Positions 42,876 to 52,150 of a DNA stretch of 64,000 nt are shown here, one piece after another. Both the position numbers and the translations under genes were made by a program. The first letter of the stretch is position 1; each line of letters begins with the position of its first letter. This stretch comes from Oceanospirillum beijerinckii DSM 7166 (lineage in GTDB: Bacteria > Pseudomonadota > Gammaproteobacteria > Pseudomonadales > Halomonadaceae): the NCBI RefSeq assembly GCF_000422425.1, contig NZ_AULT01000032.1, positions 1 through 64,000 on the forward strand, read 5' to 3'. Below the pieces are notes generated by a model. The model did no database searches, was not told the origin of the DNA, and saw only the letters and a list, made by a program, of their open reading frames with translations.

Positions 42876-45800
42876 TTACTCCATAAAAAACTGATTAAAA
42901 CTTTCTTCTTCTCCCATTGCTTTGCGAATACGCGCTGCAAACAGTGGGCTTTCCTGGCAATATAAAAGACCTTCCTGAAGGTATTGGTGGGCTTCTGTGG
43001 ATTCGGAACAGAGAGCTAATAGGCGGAACATCTCCGGAACATAACACTCTTCACCATGTTCAATGCCGAAGGTAATGCCCTTATGCAGCACCTCTATAGC
43101 TTCCTTAATCTTGTTTGTTTCCAAGTAAATTTCGGCAAGAATAGTACTATATAGCGAGTAAGCAATTTTATCCCCACTGCTTGCAAGCCATTGTCGATAT
43201 CCCCGGTCAACAATACTGGCTGCTTGAGGGTTTTTATTGAGTTTGTGTTTTGCCCAACCCGAAAATAGTGCCGCAACACCTCTGTAAAATGGGAAATTCA
43301 TACTTATGGATAGAGCTTCCAATTCCTGTGCCGCTGCCAATGACTGAGCTGGTTTATTATGGTGGTAATCTAACCAGGCGCTGCCTTGCAAAGCGATAGA
43401 TAAGCTGAAATCATGCTTAAGATTGCGCATCTCACGCATAAGGTCGTTACGGTATTGCTCTGCTTCTTCTTTATGTCCCAAAATAGAGGCCGACCAGATT
43501 GCAAAGCAGCCTGCTAATGCCCTGGGATCTTGCCCCATTAATTGAATAGATACTTTGGTGTACTCAGGTTTATAAAGACGCAGCGCATGGTTTGCAGCGG
43601 ACTCCGCTTGCTTATGTTTTCCACGCCAAAACAGTGTATTAGCCAAGGCAGTGTAGGCGTGGATACAACCCTGGTCATCATTTAGCATCATGGATACGTC
43701 TAAGCAGCGGTTGGCTAACTCTTCTGCTGCAACCATGTTTAGCGTGGATATTTCTATGGTCCATAAACCAAACAGCGCCATTGCCAAACGTTTGTCTGCT
43801 TCTTTCTGTTTGCATAGCTCTTCTATACGCAAATAAGAGCTTTTTAGAAGAGGTGAAACCCAACCATATTTTACTTTGTAGATACTGGATAATGCCAGTT
43901 GGATATCGATTTCTATATCGCTGATATCTTTCTCAGAACAGGATCTGGCCAATTGAAGAGCTTTATTTAGTATGCGTTCAGACTCATGATAAAGGCCTTT
44001 TTGTAACAGATTGGTGGCAGCCTGGGAATGATACTTGGCGCCTTTTAATAGATGCCCTGCTTGTTCAAAGTGGTGAGCCAGGCTATAGACATCGAGCTGA
44101 GGCATCTTATCCAGTCTTTTTTCCAAATAATCGGCAACAGCTTGGTGATATTTACGTTTAACTTCGTTAGAGAGTCGCTCCCTTACAATATGTTGAACAA
44201 GCTTATGGCATAGGCTGATACTTAAGTGAATATCAATTTTTACCAGTTGGGCTGAGACCAGGCCTTCTGGCGAGTAGCTTTTCTGCTTTAAGAGGTCCTT
44301 TACAACACTTAAAGGGAGTGGGGCTTCACAAATACAGAGTAGCTCAAGAACACGGCGATCTTTCTCATTCAGCTGTAATAACTTTTGTTCAACCAATAGC
44401 TGTAGGGAAGAGGGTATTTCTTCACTATTCTCAGGCTGAGAAGTCAACAGTTGAATCAAATATAATGGGATACCACCAGACCATTGAATGCAGCGTCGTA
44501 TATAATCTTTTGGAAGATGATTGAACTCATTACACAAGCGCTCGACTTCTGCCTCTGATAGAGGGCCTAATGGCACTGTTGAGAAATGACAGTAGTCGTT
44601 AATAAAGGGTTCTAATGTTATCTGATTCTGATATTCAGTCCGGCTGGTAATAATACAGCTTATTGGCAGATGTTTACAGAATGTCAGCAATTTGCCTAAT
44701 AGCTGACAACCTTTGTAATTCGCTAAATGCAGATTATCTACAGTGATCAATAGGCTATGCACCTGCCAGCTCAGGAATATAGTAAACATCTTTGCCATTG
44801 CGGCCAGCACTTCATCTTCGTTGACTGGTTGGGCATTTTGCCAATGCTCTTTGCTATTAATAACCTGAGTACTGAGGTCCAGCAGCTGGACAAAAAACAC
44901 TTGTTGGTTGGCGGGTACTTCCTGATTAAACAGCAGACCGAGTATTTTTTTCTCAGGCCAGCGCTTTTTTGCCTGCGCAAAAAGGTTTTGGCATAAGCCT
45001 GCTGTTAATTGGTGTAAGGGATCATTCCATCCGGCCTCCAGATCAATATCCGCAACAAGAATTTCCTGGAGATACGCTTGTTCATGAATAGCATTGATAA
45101 GCCTGCTTTTGCCAATACCTGCCTGACCATGTATATGAGTAATCGCAGGGCAATTACGACGCTTAACGCCATCCAGTAGGCCGCTGAGCTGGAGCAGTTC
45201 TGTACTTCTTCCAATAAGAGGCAGAGTTTGTTGTAAGTGCTTTTCACTATGCAATAACCAGAGGTGGTGTTCCGATTCATGGCTGGTGCGATAATTAAAA
45301 TGTGTATCACTGATTTTATAGAGATCAGTAGATACAATAATAGAGTCACAGGGAATGTAAGTTGAGTGTTGGGCAAACCATTGTAAAACAGGTGGATCAA
45401 TGATGGCTTCTTCCAAGCCTTGCTGTACGGGGCCTAGTTGCAATGCTGCATAAAAATGAACAGGGAGTTCCCGGTCAAGTAAGAACTGCTGGATTTCCAG
45501 GGCTACCAGCTGGGCATGTAAGTGCCCTTTATTATTGATAGTTTGATGGCCAAATGTGGCTAAAATAGTGTTGCCAAGAGCTTCCCGCCATAAGCTACCA
45601 CTACGTTGTAATAGCTTTATAACATCTTGTGTCAGTTCTTCCGTAATATCCCAAGAATCAAAACGTAGCCATAGAATAGGTAATATAGAGTGAGCAGCTA
45701 AAGAAGTGCCATACAAATTTAATGCGTCATCTTGTGACTGATTTTTTTCGTCGTCTTCTACCAGAGTAACTTCACTGATATCAATATCAAAAAAGGCGGC

Positions 45801-45977
45801 CAGATTTCTTGCTGTACGAAGGCTAACTCTTTTTCCTGCTTCTGCCCGTTTTACTGTGGCAATAGATACAGTCAGGCGGCGTAACTCGCAGGCGTATACT
45901 AAACCTTCTTGACTAAGCCCTTGAATTTGCCGTAATTGCTTGAGTTTTTCACCGTCAAGCAGCAGTTTAGAGTCCAT
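42876..45977 (-). CDS. HTH-XRE / cyclase-like / STAND ATPase / TPR regulator
   Basis: A 1033-residue multidomain protein. Residues about 9-60 form an XRE HTH (LKQLRQIQGLSQEGLVYACE). Residues about 95-245 look like a degenerate class III nucleotide cyclase domain (WLRFDSWDITEELTQDVI; NTILATFGHQ), lacking clear metal-binding Asp pairs. A STAND/AAA ATPase follows: IGRSTELLQLSGLL, Walker A HGQAGIGKSRLINAI (near 285), and SLLITVDNLHLANY as Walker B. From about 600 to the end are TPR-like helices. Such proteins are large signal-responsive regulators, but the ligand is unknown. Same strand as, and 526 bases upstream of, the DUF917 operon. Confidence 0.8.
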   Translation of the reverse strand: MDSKLLLDGEKLKQLRQIQGLSQEGLVYACELRRLTVSIATVKRAEAGKRVSLRTARNLAAFFDIDISEVTLVEDDEKNQSQDDALNLYGTSLAAHSILPILWLRFDSWDITEELTQDVIKLLQRSGSLWREALGNTILATFGHQTINNKGHLHAQLVALEIQQFLLDRELPVHFYAALQLGPVQQGLEEAIIDPPVLQWFAQHSTYIPCDSIIVSTDLYKISDTHFNYRTSHESEHHLWLLHSEKHLQQTLPLIGRSTELLQLSGLLDGVKRRNCPAITHIHGQAGIGKSRLINAIHEQAYLQEILVADIDLEAGWNDPLHQLTAGLCQNLFAQAKKRWPEKKILGLLFNQEVPANQQVFFVQLLDLSTQVINSKEHWQNAQPVNEDEVLAAMAKMFTIFLSWQVHSLLITVDNLHLANYKGCQLLGKLLTFCKHLPISCIITSRTEYQNQITLEPFINDYCHFSTVPLGPLSEAEVERLCNEFNHLPKDYIRRCIQWSGGIPLYLIQLLTSQPENSEEIPSSLQLLVEQKLLQLNEKDRRVLELLCICEAPLPLSVVKDLLKQKSYSPEGLVSAQLVKIDIHLSISLCHKLVQHIVRERLSNEVKRKYHQAVADYLEKRLDKMPQLDVYSLAHHFEQAGHLLKGAKYHSQAATNLLQKGLYHESERILNKALQLARSCSEKDISDIEIDIQLALSSIYKVKYGWVSPLLKSSYLRIEELCKQKEADKRLAMALFGLWTIEISTLNMVAAEELANRCLDVSMMLNDDQGCIHAYTALANTLFWRGKHKQAESAANHALRLYKPEYTKVSIQLMGQDPRALAGCFAIWSASILGHKEEAEQYRNDLMREMRNLKHDFSLSIALQGSAWLDYHHNKPAQSLAAAQELEALSISMNFPFYRGVAALFSGWAKHKLNKNPQAASIVDRGYRQWLASSGDKIAYSLYSTILAEIYLETNKIKEAIEVLHKGITFGIEHGEECYVPEMFRLLALCSESTEAHQYLQEGLLYCQESPLFAARIRKAMGEEESFNQFFME

Positions 45978-46421
45978 ATCTACTCCATAAATGCACTTTA
46001 AACCTGGGGGGTTTACTATCCAAAAACAAAGGATTTTAGGCGCTCCGCTACTAGGCTATATTAACCAGGCCCTGGCACTGACTTATAGCACTTTTCGCGC
46101 GGAAAACTTCTAATCATACAATCAAATAAGAAGGAACCTTGCTTTTGAAATGTGTTAACGATAGCAAAATCCTTAATTCTCAAGGCAGAAATTAACACAT
46201 CCAGTGCTGAAGGTCACTGTTGCATAATAAAATTGTGGCAGGAGTGATTTTCCGCCTTTAGTTTAGAGGGGAAGAGATGTAGTTTTCAGACTGAAGAATC
46301 TTATTGATCTAGGAAAAACAGGGGCGGAATATTCAGCGATTAACAGGGGAAGTAGACCTCTATTTCCTATAACGTGACATCTTCTGTCGCTCGTGAGAGG
46401 ATTGGTTACAGGTATGGCTGG
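45978..46421. other. intergenic, no gene recognised
   Basis: 444 bases between the STAND regulator start and the end of the hypothetical gene, with no supported ORF. The GGAG ribosome-binding site of the regulator is at about 45983; the remainder is featureless by eye. Confidence 0.35.
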
Positions 46422-46901
46422 TTAAAAGCTGAACAGTTGTCTAAACATAGGCTCATTTGAGCAGCTGTGGAAACTAATTGGGTTACCATCCAGAAAAACA
46501 GTGCCCGTATGGTTTTTATTATCAGGTATACAGAGGCTGACAATTTGAATATCAATTGAAGCATGTTCAGGAGCGCTTTCAGGAAGAGATAAAGTCATCT
46601 CATTGATCTGCATTTTAGTCGGATTAATGATATATGCGCAGCCAACACTAAATGTCTTGGTTTCCGCAAGATTGACACTTTGAGTTTCATGCGATGATAA
46701 ATCATAACCATTTAATACGACGTGAGTGGAACAGCCCGTATTATTGTGGCCGACGATAGCAATAGGGTGCGGTGGCAGATTGTTAAAAGTGACAGACTGT
46801 CTTCTGTGTAATGTGTGTCTGGCACCAGAGTTGATAAGTATTTCACCCTCGCAAACAAAACTTGAGCAGGTGGTTTCAAAGTTTGTTACTTGAATGGTCA
46901 T
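46422..46901 (-). CDS. hypothetical protein, unrecognised
   Basis: A 159-residue protein with no family I recognise. Start taken at the ATG at 46901 because GGAGGA lies 7 bases upstream (an ATG five codons earlier overlaps that site). The sequence looks beta-rich, alternating hydrophobic residues, and has several His/Cys (VGHNNTGCSTHVVLNG, SIDIQIVSLCIPDNKNHTG, SFHSCSNEPMF). No signal peptide or membrane segment is visible, suggesting a small cytoplasmic beta-sandwich, possibly secreted unconventionally. It diverges from an ATP-grasp gene over a 618-base gap; a functional link is only conjecture. Confidence 0.6.
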   Translation of the reverse strand: MTIQVTNFETTCSSFVCEGEILINSGARHTLHRRQSVTFNNLPPHPIAIVGHNNTGCSTHVVLNGYDLSSHETQSVNLAETKTFSVGCAYIINPTKMQINEMTLSLPESAPEHASIDIQIVSLCIPDNKNHTGTVFLDGNPISFHSCSNEPMFRQLFSF

Positions 46902-47519
46902 CTGTGCTTCCTCCATTGTGCCCTGTTATTAATGCCGCTCTTTTTAGGTGGGCCGAACGACCAGGGATGCTTTCTTATTTTGATGAGGCTAAGTATCCAG
47001 GCTAATTAATAAAATAAGGTGGCCGAAACCAGAAGACTTACTCTCTTTTACGCCAGAGAACGCATCCTATATTGCCCGGCTGCACGCTAAAAATCTGCCA
47101 TATTTGGCTACTTACAATCTCATAAAAGCCACCTTATCGGTTTTGATCCGTTTATGCAGTATCAGTTACGGATCATTTGCGGATTTCAATATCAAAAGTG
47201 CTCTTCAAGGGCCTAGTGTAGCTGCAGAGGGCTTGGCGACTGATACTGACTTCACTATTTGAATCACTTTATCTTCAACTATTTATTTTAAAAAAATCAA
47301 AAAGACCCTTAACTGATTCTTCTTTTAATTCAATTTTTTTTGTATGGCTAACGGATTTCTAGCCTCCTTTTATCTGATCTATACAAAAAATAAAACTGAT
47401 TCCGGCTGATCTGGTAAGCGCGTTTTTATAGTGTTTTATTTTATCTGCTTTATGGGGGGATATGTAAGAGAGTTTGTTTTTTATTGATTTATTTGTATTT
47501 AATTTTTTTGGAGGCATTT
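46902..47519. other. long divergent intergenic region
   Basis: 618 bases between the hypothetical gene and the ATP-grasp gene, strongly AT-rich after 47270. An inverted repeat GATCCGT/ACGGATC lies at 47145-47174, a possible operator for the divergent pair. No ORF is supported. Confidence 0.4.
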
Positions 47520-48755
47520 ATGACTATTATTTTTTTAAGCGCAAGTTACTGTCAACATATCGATTTTAAATCTCTAAGAGAAAAGTATGCTCTAAGAGCA
47601 GTATTGCTAACAGATAAGGATATTGATCTTTCGAAAGATTTTCTCAGTGAATTCGATCGGGTTGAACGCTTATCTTCTTCAAATCATGATGTCAGGCCCA
47701 TTTTGAATTTCTCTGAAGCTTTAGCTATCTGCAGTGAGGAGTCGATTGCATCACGTGGTAATATTACTATTGTATGCCAGGAAGAATCTAATCTGTTACT
47801 GGCTGCTAAGCTGCGTGAAGTACTGGATCTGCAGAAGGGTGACCGCCCTAACATTGTAAATCGTTTCAGAAATAAACTCTTAATGAAGCAAGCTCTAAAA
47901 CCTTCAGGAATAAAAATGCCTGAGTATCAGAGCATAGACAAAAAACGCTTGTCGCGCTGTCGCGTTACCTACTTTAATGAGCTGGTGCATAATCTGGGTT
48001 CTCCCTTTATTGTGAAGCCGGTGGACTCTGCAGGTAGTTTTGGTGTTGAAATCATCCGCGAGGTCAGTGACTTCTATCAATGGGCTCAGGAGGTTCAGGA
48101 TAGTGTCTTTGAATATGAAGCGGATGAATTTATTCCATACCCTATGGGGCAGGTTGATTCGATAGTCGTAGATGGTGAGATCGTTTTTGAAGGTGTCTTA
48201 GAGCTGAATTGCACAAACTTCCAGTTTGTCAAGGGGACTCCTTTGGCCGCCCGTTATGTTGAAGATCCCAAGTTGAAAGCCAGAATGACAGAGATGAACC
48301 GTAAGGTGATTAAGACCCTGGGATTAAAAAATGGTTGTAGCCATCATGAGATGTTTATCAATCCGGAAACTCAGGAGGTGACTTTTCTGGAGATCGCCTG
48401 CCGGGTTCCAGGGGGTATGATTATTCCCATTCATATGTCGAATACTGGTGTGAACTTCATGCAAGTACATGTGGAGTCTTTGATTAATAAAAACTTTAAA
48501 TTTAAGCAAGGAGAAAATAAAGGCACCAATGTCTATGCCATGTTACCCGTTGAGTCAGGAACTATATCAAGTCTGATAGAGCCTAATCTGGAAAGCCGAT
48601 ATAGTATCGATTGGAAAGTGAAGGTAGGTGATAAGGTAAGTGCCAATAGTGTTGTTGATACCGCTGGTATTCTGCATTTCTATAATGAAGATATAGCTGC
48701 CCTACATAGGGATTACGATAGGTTGAGTCACTATAAGGCGGTGGTGTGTGAGTAA
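47520..48755 (+). CDS. ATP-grasp ligase
   Basis: A 411-residue ATP-grasp enzyme, starting at the ATG at 47520 with GGAGG 5 bases upstream. The N-terminal domain precedes NRFRNKLLMKQALKPSGIKMPEY. The ATP site comprises FIVKPVDSAGSFGVEIIREV (Lys and flexible loop) and ADEFIPYPMGQVDSIVVDGE; the Mg site is in CSHHEMFINPETQEVTFLEIACRVPGG, with conserved Glu/Asn equivalents. It resembles ATP-grasp peptide/amino-acid ligases such as those in small natural-product or RiPP clusters, but no precursor or partner gene is visible nearby. Function therefore unknown. Confidence 0.85.
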   Translation: MTIIFLSASYCQHIDFKSLREKYALRAVLLTDKDIDLSKDFLSEFDRVERLSSSNHDVRPILNFSEALAICSEESIASRGNITIVCQEESNLLLAAKLREVLDLQKGDRPNIVNRFRNKLLMKQALKPSGIKMPEYQSIDKKRLSRCRVTYFNELVHNLGSPFIVKPVDSAGSFGVEIIREVSDFYQWAQEVQDSVFEYEADEFIPYPMGQVDSIVVDGEIVFEGVLELNCTNFQFVKGTPLAARYVEDPKLKARMTEMNRKVIKTLGLKNGCSHHEMFINPETQEVTFLEIACRVPGGMIIPIHMSNTGVNFMQVHVESLINKNFKFKQGENKGTNVYAMLPVESGTISSLIEPNLESRYSIDWKVKVGDKVSANSVVDTAGILHFYNEDIAALHRDYDRLSHYKAVVCE

Positions 48756-48835
48756 TAAGATATGATCTGTCAGTATATTTAGTATTGTATAAGTGAATAA
48801 AGAATTGAGTCTGGAGATAGAGTGAGGAGGTCGGA

Positions 48836-48899
48836 TGCCGGTACCTCATCTAAGCTTCATTCAGGTTGGATATGGACGTAGGCACAAGAGGTGCCGGCA
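48836..48899 (+). repeat. long hairpin downstream of the ATP-grasp gene
   Basis: TGCCGGTACCTC and GAGGTGCCGGCA pair with one mismatch around a 40-base loop. No T-tract follows, so it is not a standard terminator. The rest of the 48756-49324 gap shows no gene; AAGGAAAA before 49325 is the next ribosome-binding site. Confidence 0.5.
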
Positions 48900-49324
48900 A
48901 CCTGGAATAAAGAAATAACATATTTATCGCGATTTTATCTGTCCTTAGGCCTAAAGACACTCAGCAATTGAGTGGGTTACATCTCGTTACTTTTGAGCAC
49001 AATGTCCTACATATGATGAGTATCTGATTTACATCCTGCCTTTATGCTCTGTAGTATCTGGTACCACTACCAGTTGGTTTTATTCGACTAACGTTTTACT
49101 ACCTGTCAAAGCTTATGTGATTGTTATTCTTTAATCAGTGTGAATTGCAGGCTTGGGTTATCTAAGTAGGTGGTCGAAAATGTATTCAAACTCCCAAGCA
49201 AAAGCTTTATGGCGAGAGACTTCCTCATTTTCAGGTGGCGGACTTAAAGCTTCATCAAAGAACGATTGTTGTTTGGGAATATTTGCGGGGCTTTACCCCT
49301 GAGATCCGGCTAAGGAAAATAACA

Positions 49325-50737
49325 ATGTATACAGACTTCTCAATGCTGATTAACGGTCAAAAGGTTCAAGGTACTCAGGAAGAGTTCAATGTATTAAATC
49401 CGGCCAATGAGGGAGTAGTGGCAACTTGTCGCAATGCTTCGGTCAGCCAGTTGAATGAAGCGGTCGGTGCAGCCCGGAAAGCATTTAAAACCTGGCAGTA
49501 CAGTACAGATGACGAGCGTAAGAAACTGCTGATTCAGATTGCCGATAAGATTGAAGAGAATGCAGCCGAGCTGGCTGAAATCGTTGTAAAAGAGCAGGGC
49601 AAGCCTATGTTTCTGGCTCAGGCTGAGGTGGGTGGTGCGGTTGCCTGGACCCGATACACCGCCAGTCTGGATATTCCTGTAGACGTGATCGAAGACAGCG
49701 AAAACAAGCGTATTGAAGTACAGCATAAGCCTCTGGGGGTTGTGGGTTCTATCACCCCTTGGAACTGGCCGCTGATGATCGCTATCTGGCATATTGCCCC
49801 GGCATTAAGAGCCGGCAATACGGTTGTCTGTAAACCGTCCGGTTTGACACCACTAAACACTCTGCGCCTGATTGAACTGATGAATGAAGTGCTGCCTGCG
49901 GGCGTGGTTAACGCAGTCACCGGTGATGGTGAGATTGGTAATGCCATGAGTGAACATCAGGGCATTAACAAAATTATCTTTACCGGTTCAACGCCGACCG
50001 GGCAGAAAATTATGCAAAATGCGTCATCAAACCTGAAACGTCTGACCCTGGAACTGGGTGGTAATGACGCCGGTATTATTCTCCCGGATGCGGATGTTGA
50101 TGCGATTGCTGAAGGTATCTTTCAAACGGCATTCCTGAATATGGGGCAAACCTGTGCGGCGCTGAAACGTCTGTATGTGCATGATAGTCTCTACGATCAG
50201 ATGTGTGAGAAGTTGGTAGCTATCGCTGAGGCACAGAACGTTGGAAATGGCTTGGAAGAGGGTGTGACCTTCGGCCCTATCCAGAATCGTATGCAGTTCG
50301 ATCTGGTGAATGCTTTGGTTGAGGATGCCAAAGAACAGGGTGCTGATATTCTGTGTGGTGGCGCTCCTTTGGAGGGTAAAGGTTATTTCTATCCACCCAC
50401 TATTGTGGCTAATATCACTGATGGTACTCGTTTGGTGGATGAAGAGCAATTTGGTCCGGTTTTGCCAGTGATCCGCTATACCGATATTGATGATGTCATA
50501 GCCCGTGCCAATAATTGCTCCGTCGGGCTGGGTGGCTCTGTGTGGTCTTCGGATATCGAAAAAGCGCAGCAGATTGCTCAACGTCTGGAGTGCGGTACTG
50601 CCTGGATTAATGGTCATGCGGAAGTACTCCCTCATGCCCCATTTGGTGGTTGTAAAATGTCTGGTTTTGGTGTCGAGTTTGGACAGGCGGGCTTGATGGA
50701 GTATACCGTACCGCAAACCATCAATATCAATAAGTAG
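49325..50737 (+). CDS. NAD(P)-dependent aldehyde dehydrogenase
   Basis: A 470-residue ALDH-family enzyme, start placed at the ATG at 49325 (MYTDFSMLINGQKV) with AAGG 8-9 bases upstream; the ORF from 49235 adds a non-family leader. Cofactor site ITPWNWPLMIAIWHIAPALR, general base in LTLELGGNDAGIILP (Glu in ELGGN), and nucleophile Cys in FLNMGQTCAALKRLYV are intact, with EEQFGPVLPVIRYTD later. It is distinct from the first ALDH at 23385 (Asn-Asp after ELGG, other active-site flank). Ends in a strong terminator. Substrate unknown. Confidence 0.92.
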   Translation: MYTDFSMLINGQKVQGTQEEFNVLNPANEGVVATCRNASVSQLNEAVGAARKAFKTWQYSTDDERKKLLIQIADKIEENAAELAEIVVKEQGKPMFLAQAEVGGAVAWTRYTASLDIPVDVIEDSENKRIEVQHKPLGVVGSITPWNWPLMIAIWHIAPALRAGNTVVCKPSGLTPLNTLRLIELMNEVLPAGVVNAVTGDGEIGNAMSEHQGINKIIFTGSTPTGQKIMQNASSNLKRLTLELGGNDAGIILPDADVDAIAEGIFQTAFLNMGQTCAALKRLYVHDSLYDQMCEKLVAIAEAQNVGNGLEEGVTFGPIQNRMQFDLVNALVEDAKEQGADILCGGAPLEGKGYFYPPTIVANITDGTRLVDEEQFGPVLPVIRYTDIDDVIARANNCSVGLGGSVWSSDIEKAQQIAQRLECGTAWINGHAEVLPHAPFGGCKMSGFGVEFGQAGLMEYTVPQTININK

Positions 50738-50785
50738 GTTTTTGAGTCTATTTGCCTTTAGAGTTGAAGTTATGTCGCTCTGCTT

Positions 50786-50812
50786 AACCACCTCATATGA
50801 GGTGGTTTTTTT
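50786..50812 (+). terminator. rho-independent terminator after the second ALDH
   Basis: AACCACCTCAT and ATGAGGTGGTT form a perfect palindrome with almost no loop, followed by seven T. A bidirectional terminator between the ALDH gene and the convergent MEKHLA gene. Confidence 0.9.
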
Positions 50813-50847
50813 ATTGCTGGAGAGAATAAATTTTGGGAAATGGCCTC

Positions 50848-51330
50848 TTATAGCGGCCTAATGTGCTCAAACATTGCGGCCTGGCCATGAAACTGGCCCA
50901 GTTCATCAATAATATTCCACACGATGGCCTGCTCAATTATAAAGCGTTGGCCGGTTGACGAAATCCGTATACCGGAATAATCATCAATATAGCCCTGGTC
51001 CGTTACTTTCTTCAGCAACGCCGCTCGTTCCTCTCGGTTAATAGGTTCCGCAGAATGTCGTGAGGGCAATTGAATAAAACCCAGCCAGCTGAACTCAAAC
51101 AGCTCAAGAGCCCTTTGATTGCCAAAATTAAAGATGGGATCAGCTTCCAGTCCATGGGAAAGCAGTGCAAACGGTGCATTATATAACTTCTGTATCAGTT
51201 CCGGATCACTTTCCGAAAGATCATGATCATTGAGCAAGGGGCGCCCCAGCAGTTTCTGGAAGCTATAACAAAGTAGCTGACCGTGTCTCTGATAAAAAGG
51301 GGTTGTTAATGCTTCTGGTATCAGACTCAT
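50848..51330 (-). CDS. MEKHLA domain protein
   Basis: A 160-residue protein with a PAS-like MEKHLA domain. The conserved block is QRALELFEFSWLGFIQLPSR followed by HSAEPINREERAALLKKV and GYIDDYSGIRISSTGQRF. The start is ATG at 51330, 7 bases after GGAG; an upstream ATG at 51381 adds residues lacking similarity. In plants the domain lies at the end of HD-ZIP III proteins; bacterial versions are short and of unknown function. Convergent with the ALDH gene. Confidence 0.88.
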   Translation of the reverse strand: MSLIPEALTTPFYQRHGQLLCYSFQKLLGRPLLNDHDLSESDPELIQKLYNAPFALLSHGLEADPIFNFGNQRALELFEFSWLGFIQLPSRHSAEPINREERAALLKKVTDQGYIDDYSGIRISSTGQRFIIEQAIVWNIIDELGQFHGQAAMFEHIRPL

Positions 51331-51440
51331 TTTTGGTCTCCGATTCCTTATGGCAGAGGTTAAGCCCAATTCGTTTGCCATGCAGGCGGTAAAAAGGTTT
51401 ATGGTTTAAAAATACCCAGAGTAGCTATTGCTGTCTAATT

Positions 51441-52049
51441 CTACGGTGCATAAGCTCTTAAGAACATATCGATACAGTTTTGAATGTAGGCATTAATTTC
51501 TGCTTCACTTTGACGTGCTTCTATATTGTATTCTGCTTCCATGCGGGCTTCACCCTGTAACATTTTCAGTAGCTGTACTGATGCCATGCGAGGCTCTTCA
51601 ACCTTCAGTTTTCCGCTTTCATCTAAACTTCGCAAAATTTTGGCCACTTGTTCAATCACTTGCATAGGCCCTGTGGCATAAAATAACCGGGCAACTGTTG
51701 GATTGGTATAAGCTTCACTGACGCTGGCTCTATGCACCTGCATCGCGTCTTCTGACAAAATCATCTGAGAAAAACTGCGTGAGATCAGAGTAATCACTTC
51801 ACGGGCCGAAATATCTTCACGCAGTTGGATCTCACTAAACTTTAAACTGACGCATTTCTGCTCAATAGCGGCTGTGAAAAGCTCATCTTTATTACCAAAG
51901 TGACTATATACAGTTTGCTTAGAGACACCTGCCTCCTTAGCAATCATATCCATAGAGATCGCCGTGAAGCCTTGTGCGCAAAACAGATCTTTTGCGGCAC
52001 TTAGAATCTGTAGACGTTTTTCTTCGCTTTTGGATCTGGTTTTACTCAT
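51441..52049 (-). CDS. TetR-family repressor of the RND pump
   Basis: A 202-residue TetR-type regulator. The HTH is FTAISMDMIAKEAGVSKQTV with the following YSHFGNKDELF (residues about 27-58). The C-terminal ligand domain is of the AcrR-C type. Divergent from the membrane-fusion protein gene, with overlapping palindromes in the shared 100-base region, so it most likely represses the pump and itself. ATG at 52049 follows GAGGTTGTG. Confidence 0.93.
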   Translation of the reverse strand: MSKTRSKSEEKRLQILSAAKDLFCAQGFTAISMDMIAKEAGVSKQTVYSHFGNKDELFTAAIEQKCVSLKFSEIQLREDISAREVITLISRSFSQMILSEDAMQVHRASVSEAYTNPTVARLFYATGPMQVIEQVAKILRSLDESGKLKVEEPRMASVQLLKMLQGEARMEAEYNIEARQSEAEINAYIQNCIDMFLRAYAP

Positions 52050-52083
52050 CACAACCTCAATTTTGATTAAATCAAACTGGACA

Positions 52084-52119
52084 GTCTAGTTTTATAATTC
52101 TAGACTAGACCGGCTAGTC
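52084..52119 (+). promoter_or_regulatory. overlapping palindromic operators of the TetR/RND region
   Basis: GTCTAG-N10-CTAGAC (52084-52105) and GACTAG-N5-CTAGTC (52103-52119) overlap by three bases. The first spans a TATAAT (52093-52098) that can serve as the -10 box. This is the pattern expected for a TetR-type repressor controlling the divergent promoters. Confidence 0.75.
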
Positions 52120-52150
52120 CACTTTAACACTGTTTCTCAGGAACCATACC

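Noticed and set aside
49235-49324. N-terminal extension of the second aldehyde dehydrogenase
   Set aside because: The extension has no family similarity; the ATG at 49325 has a proper ribosome-binding site and family start.
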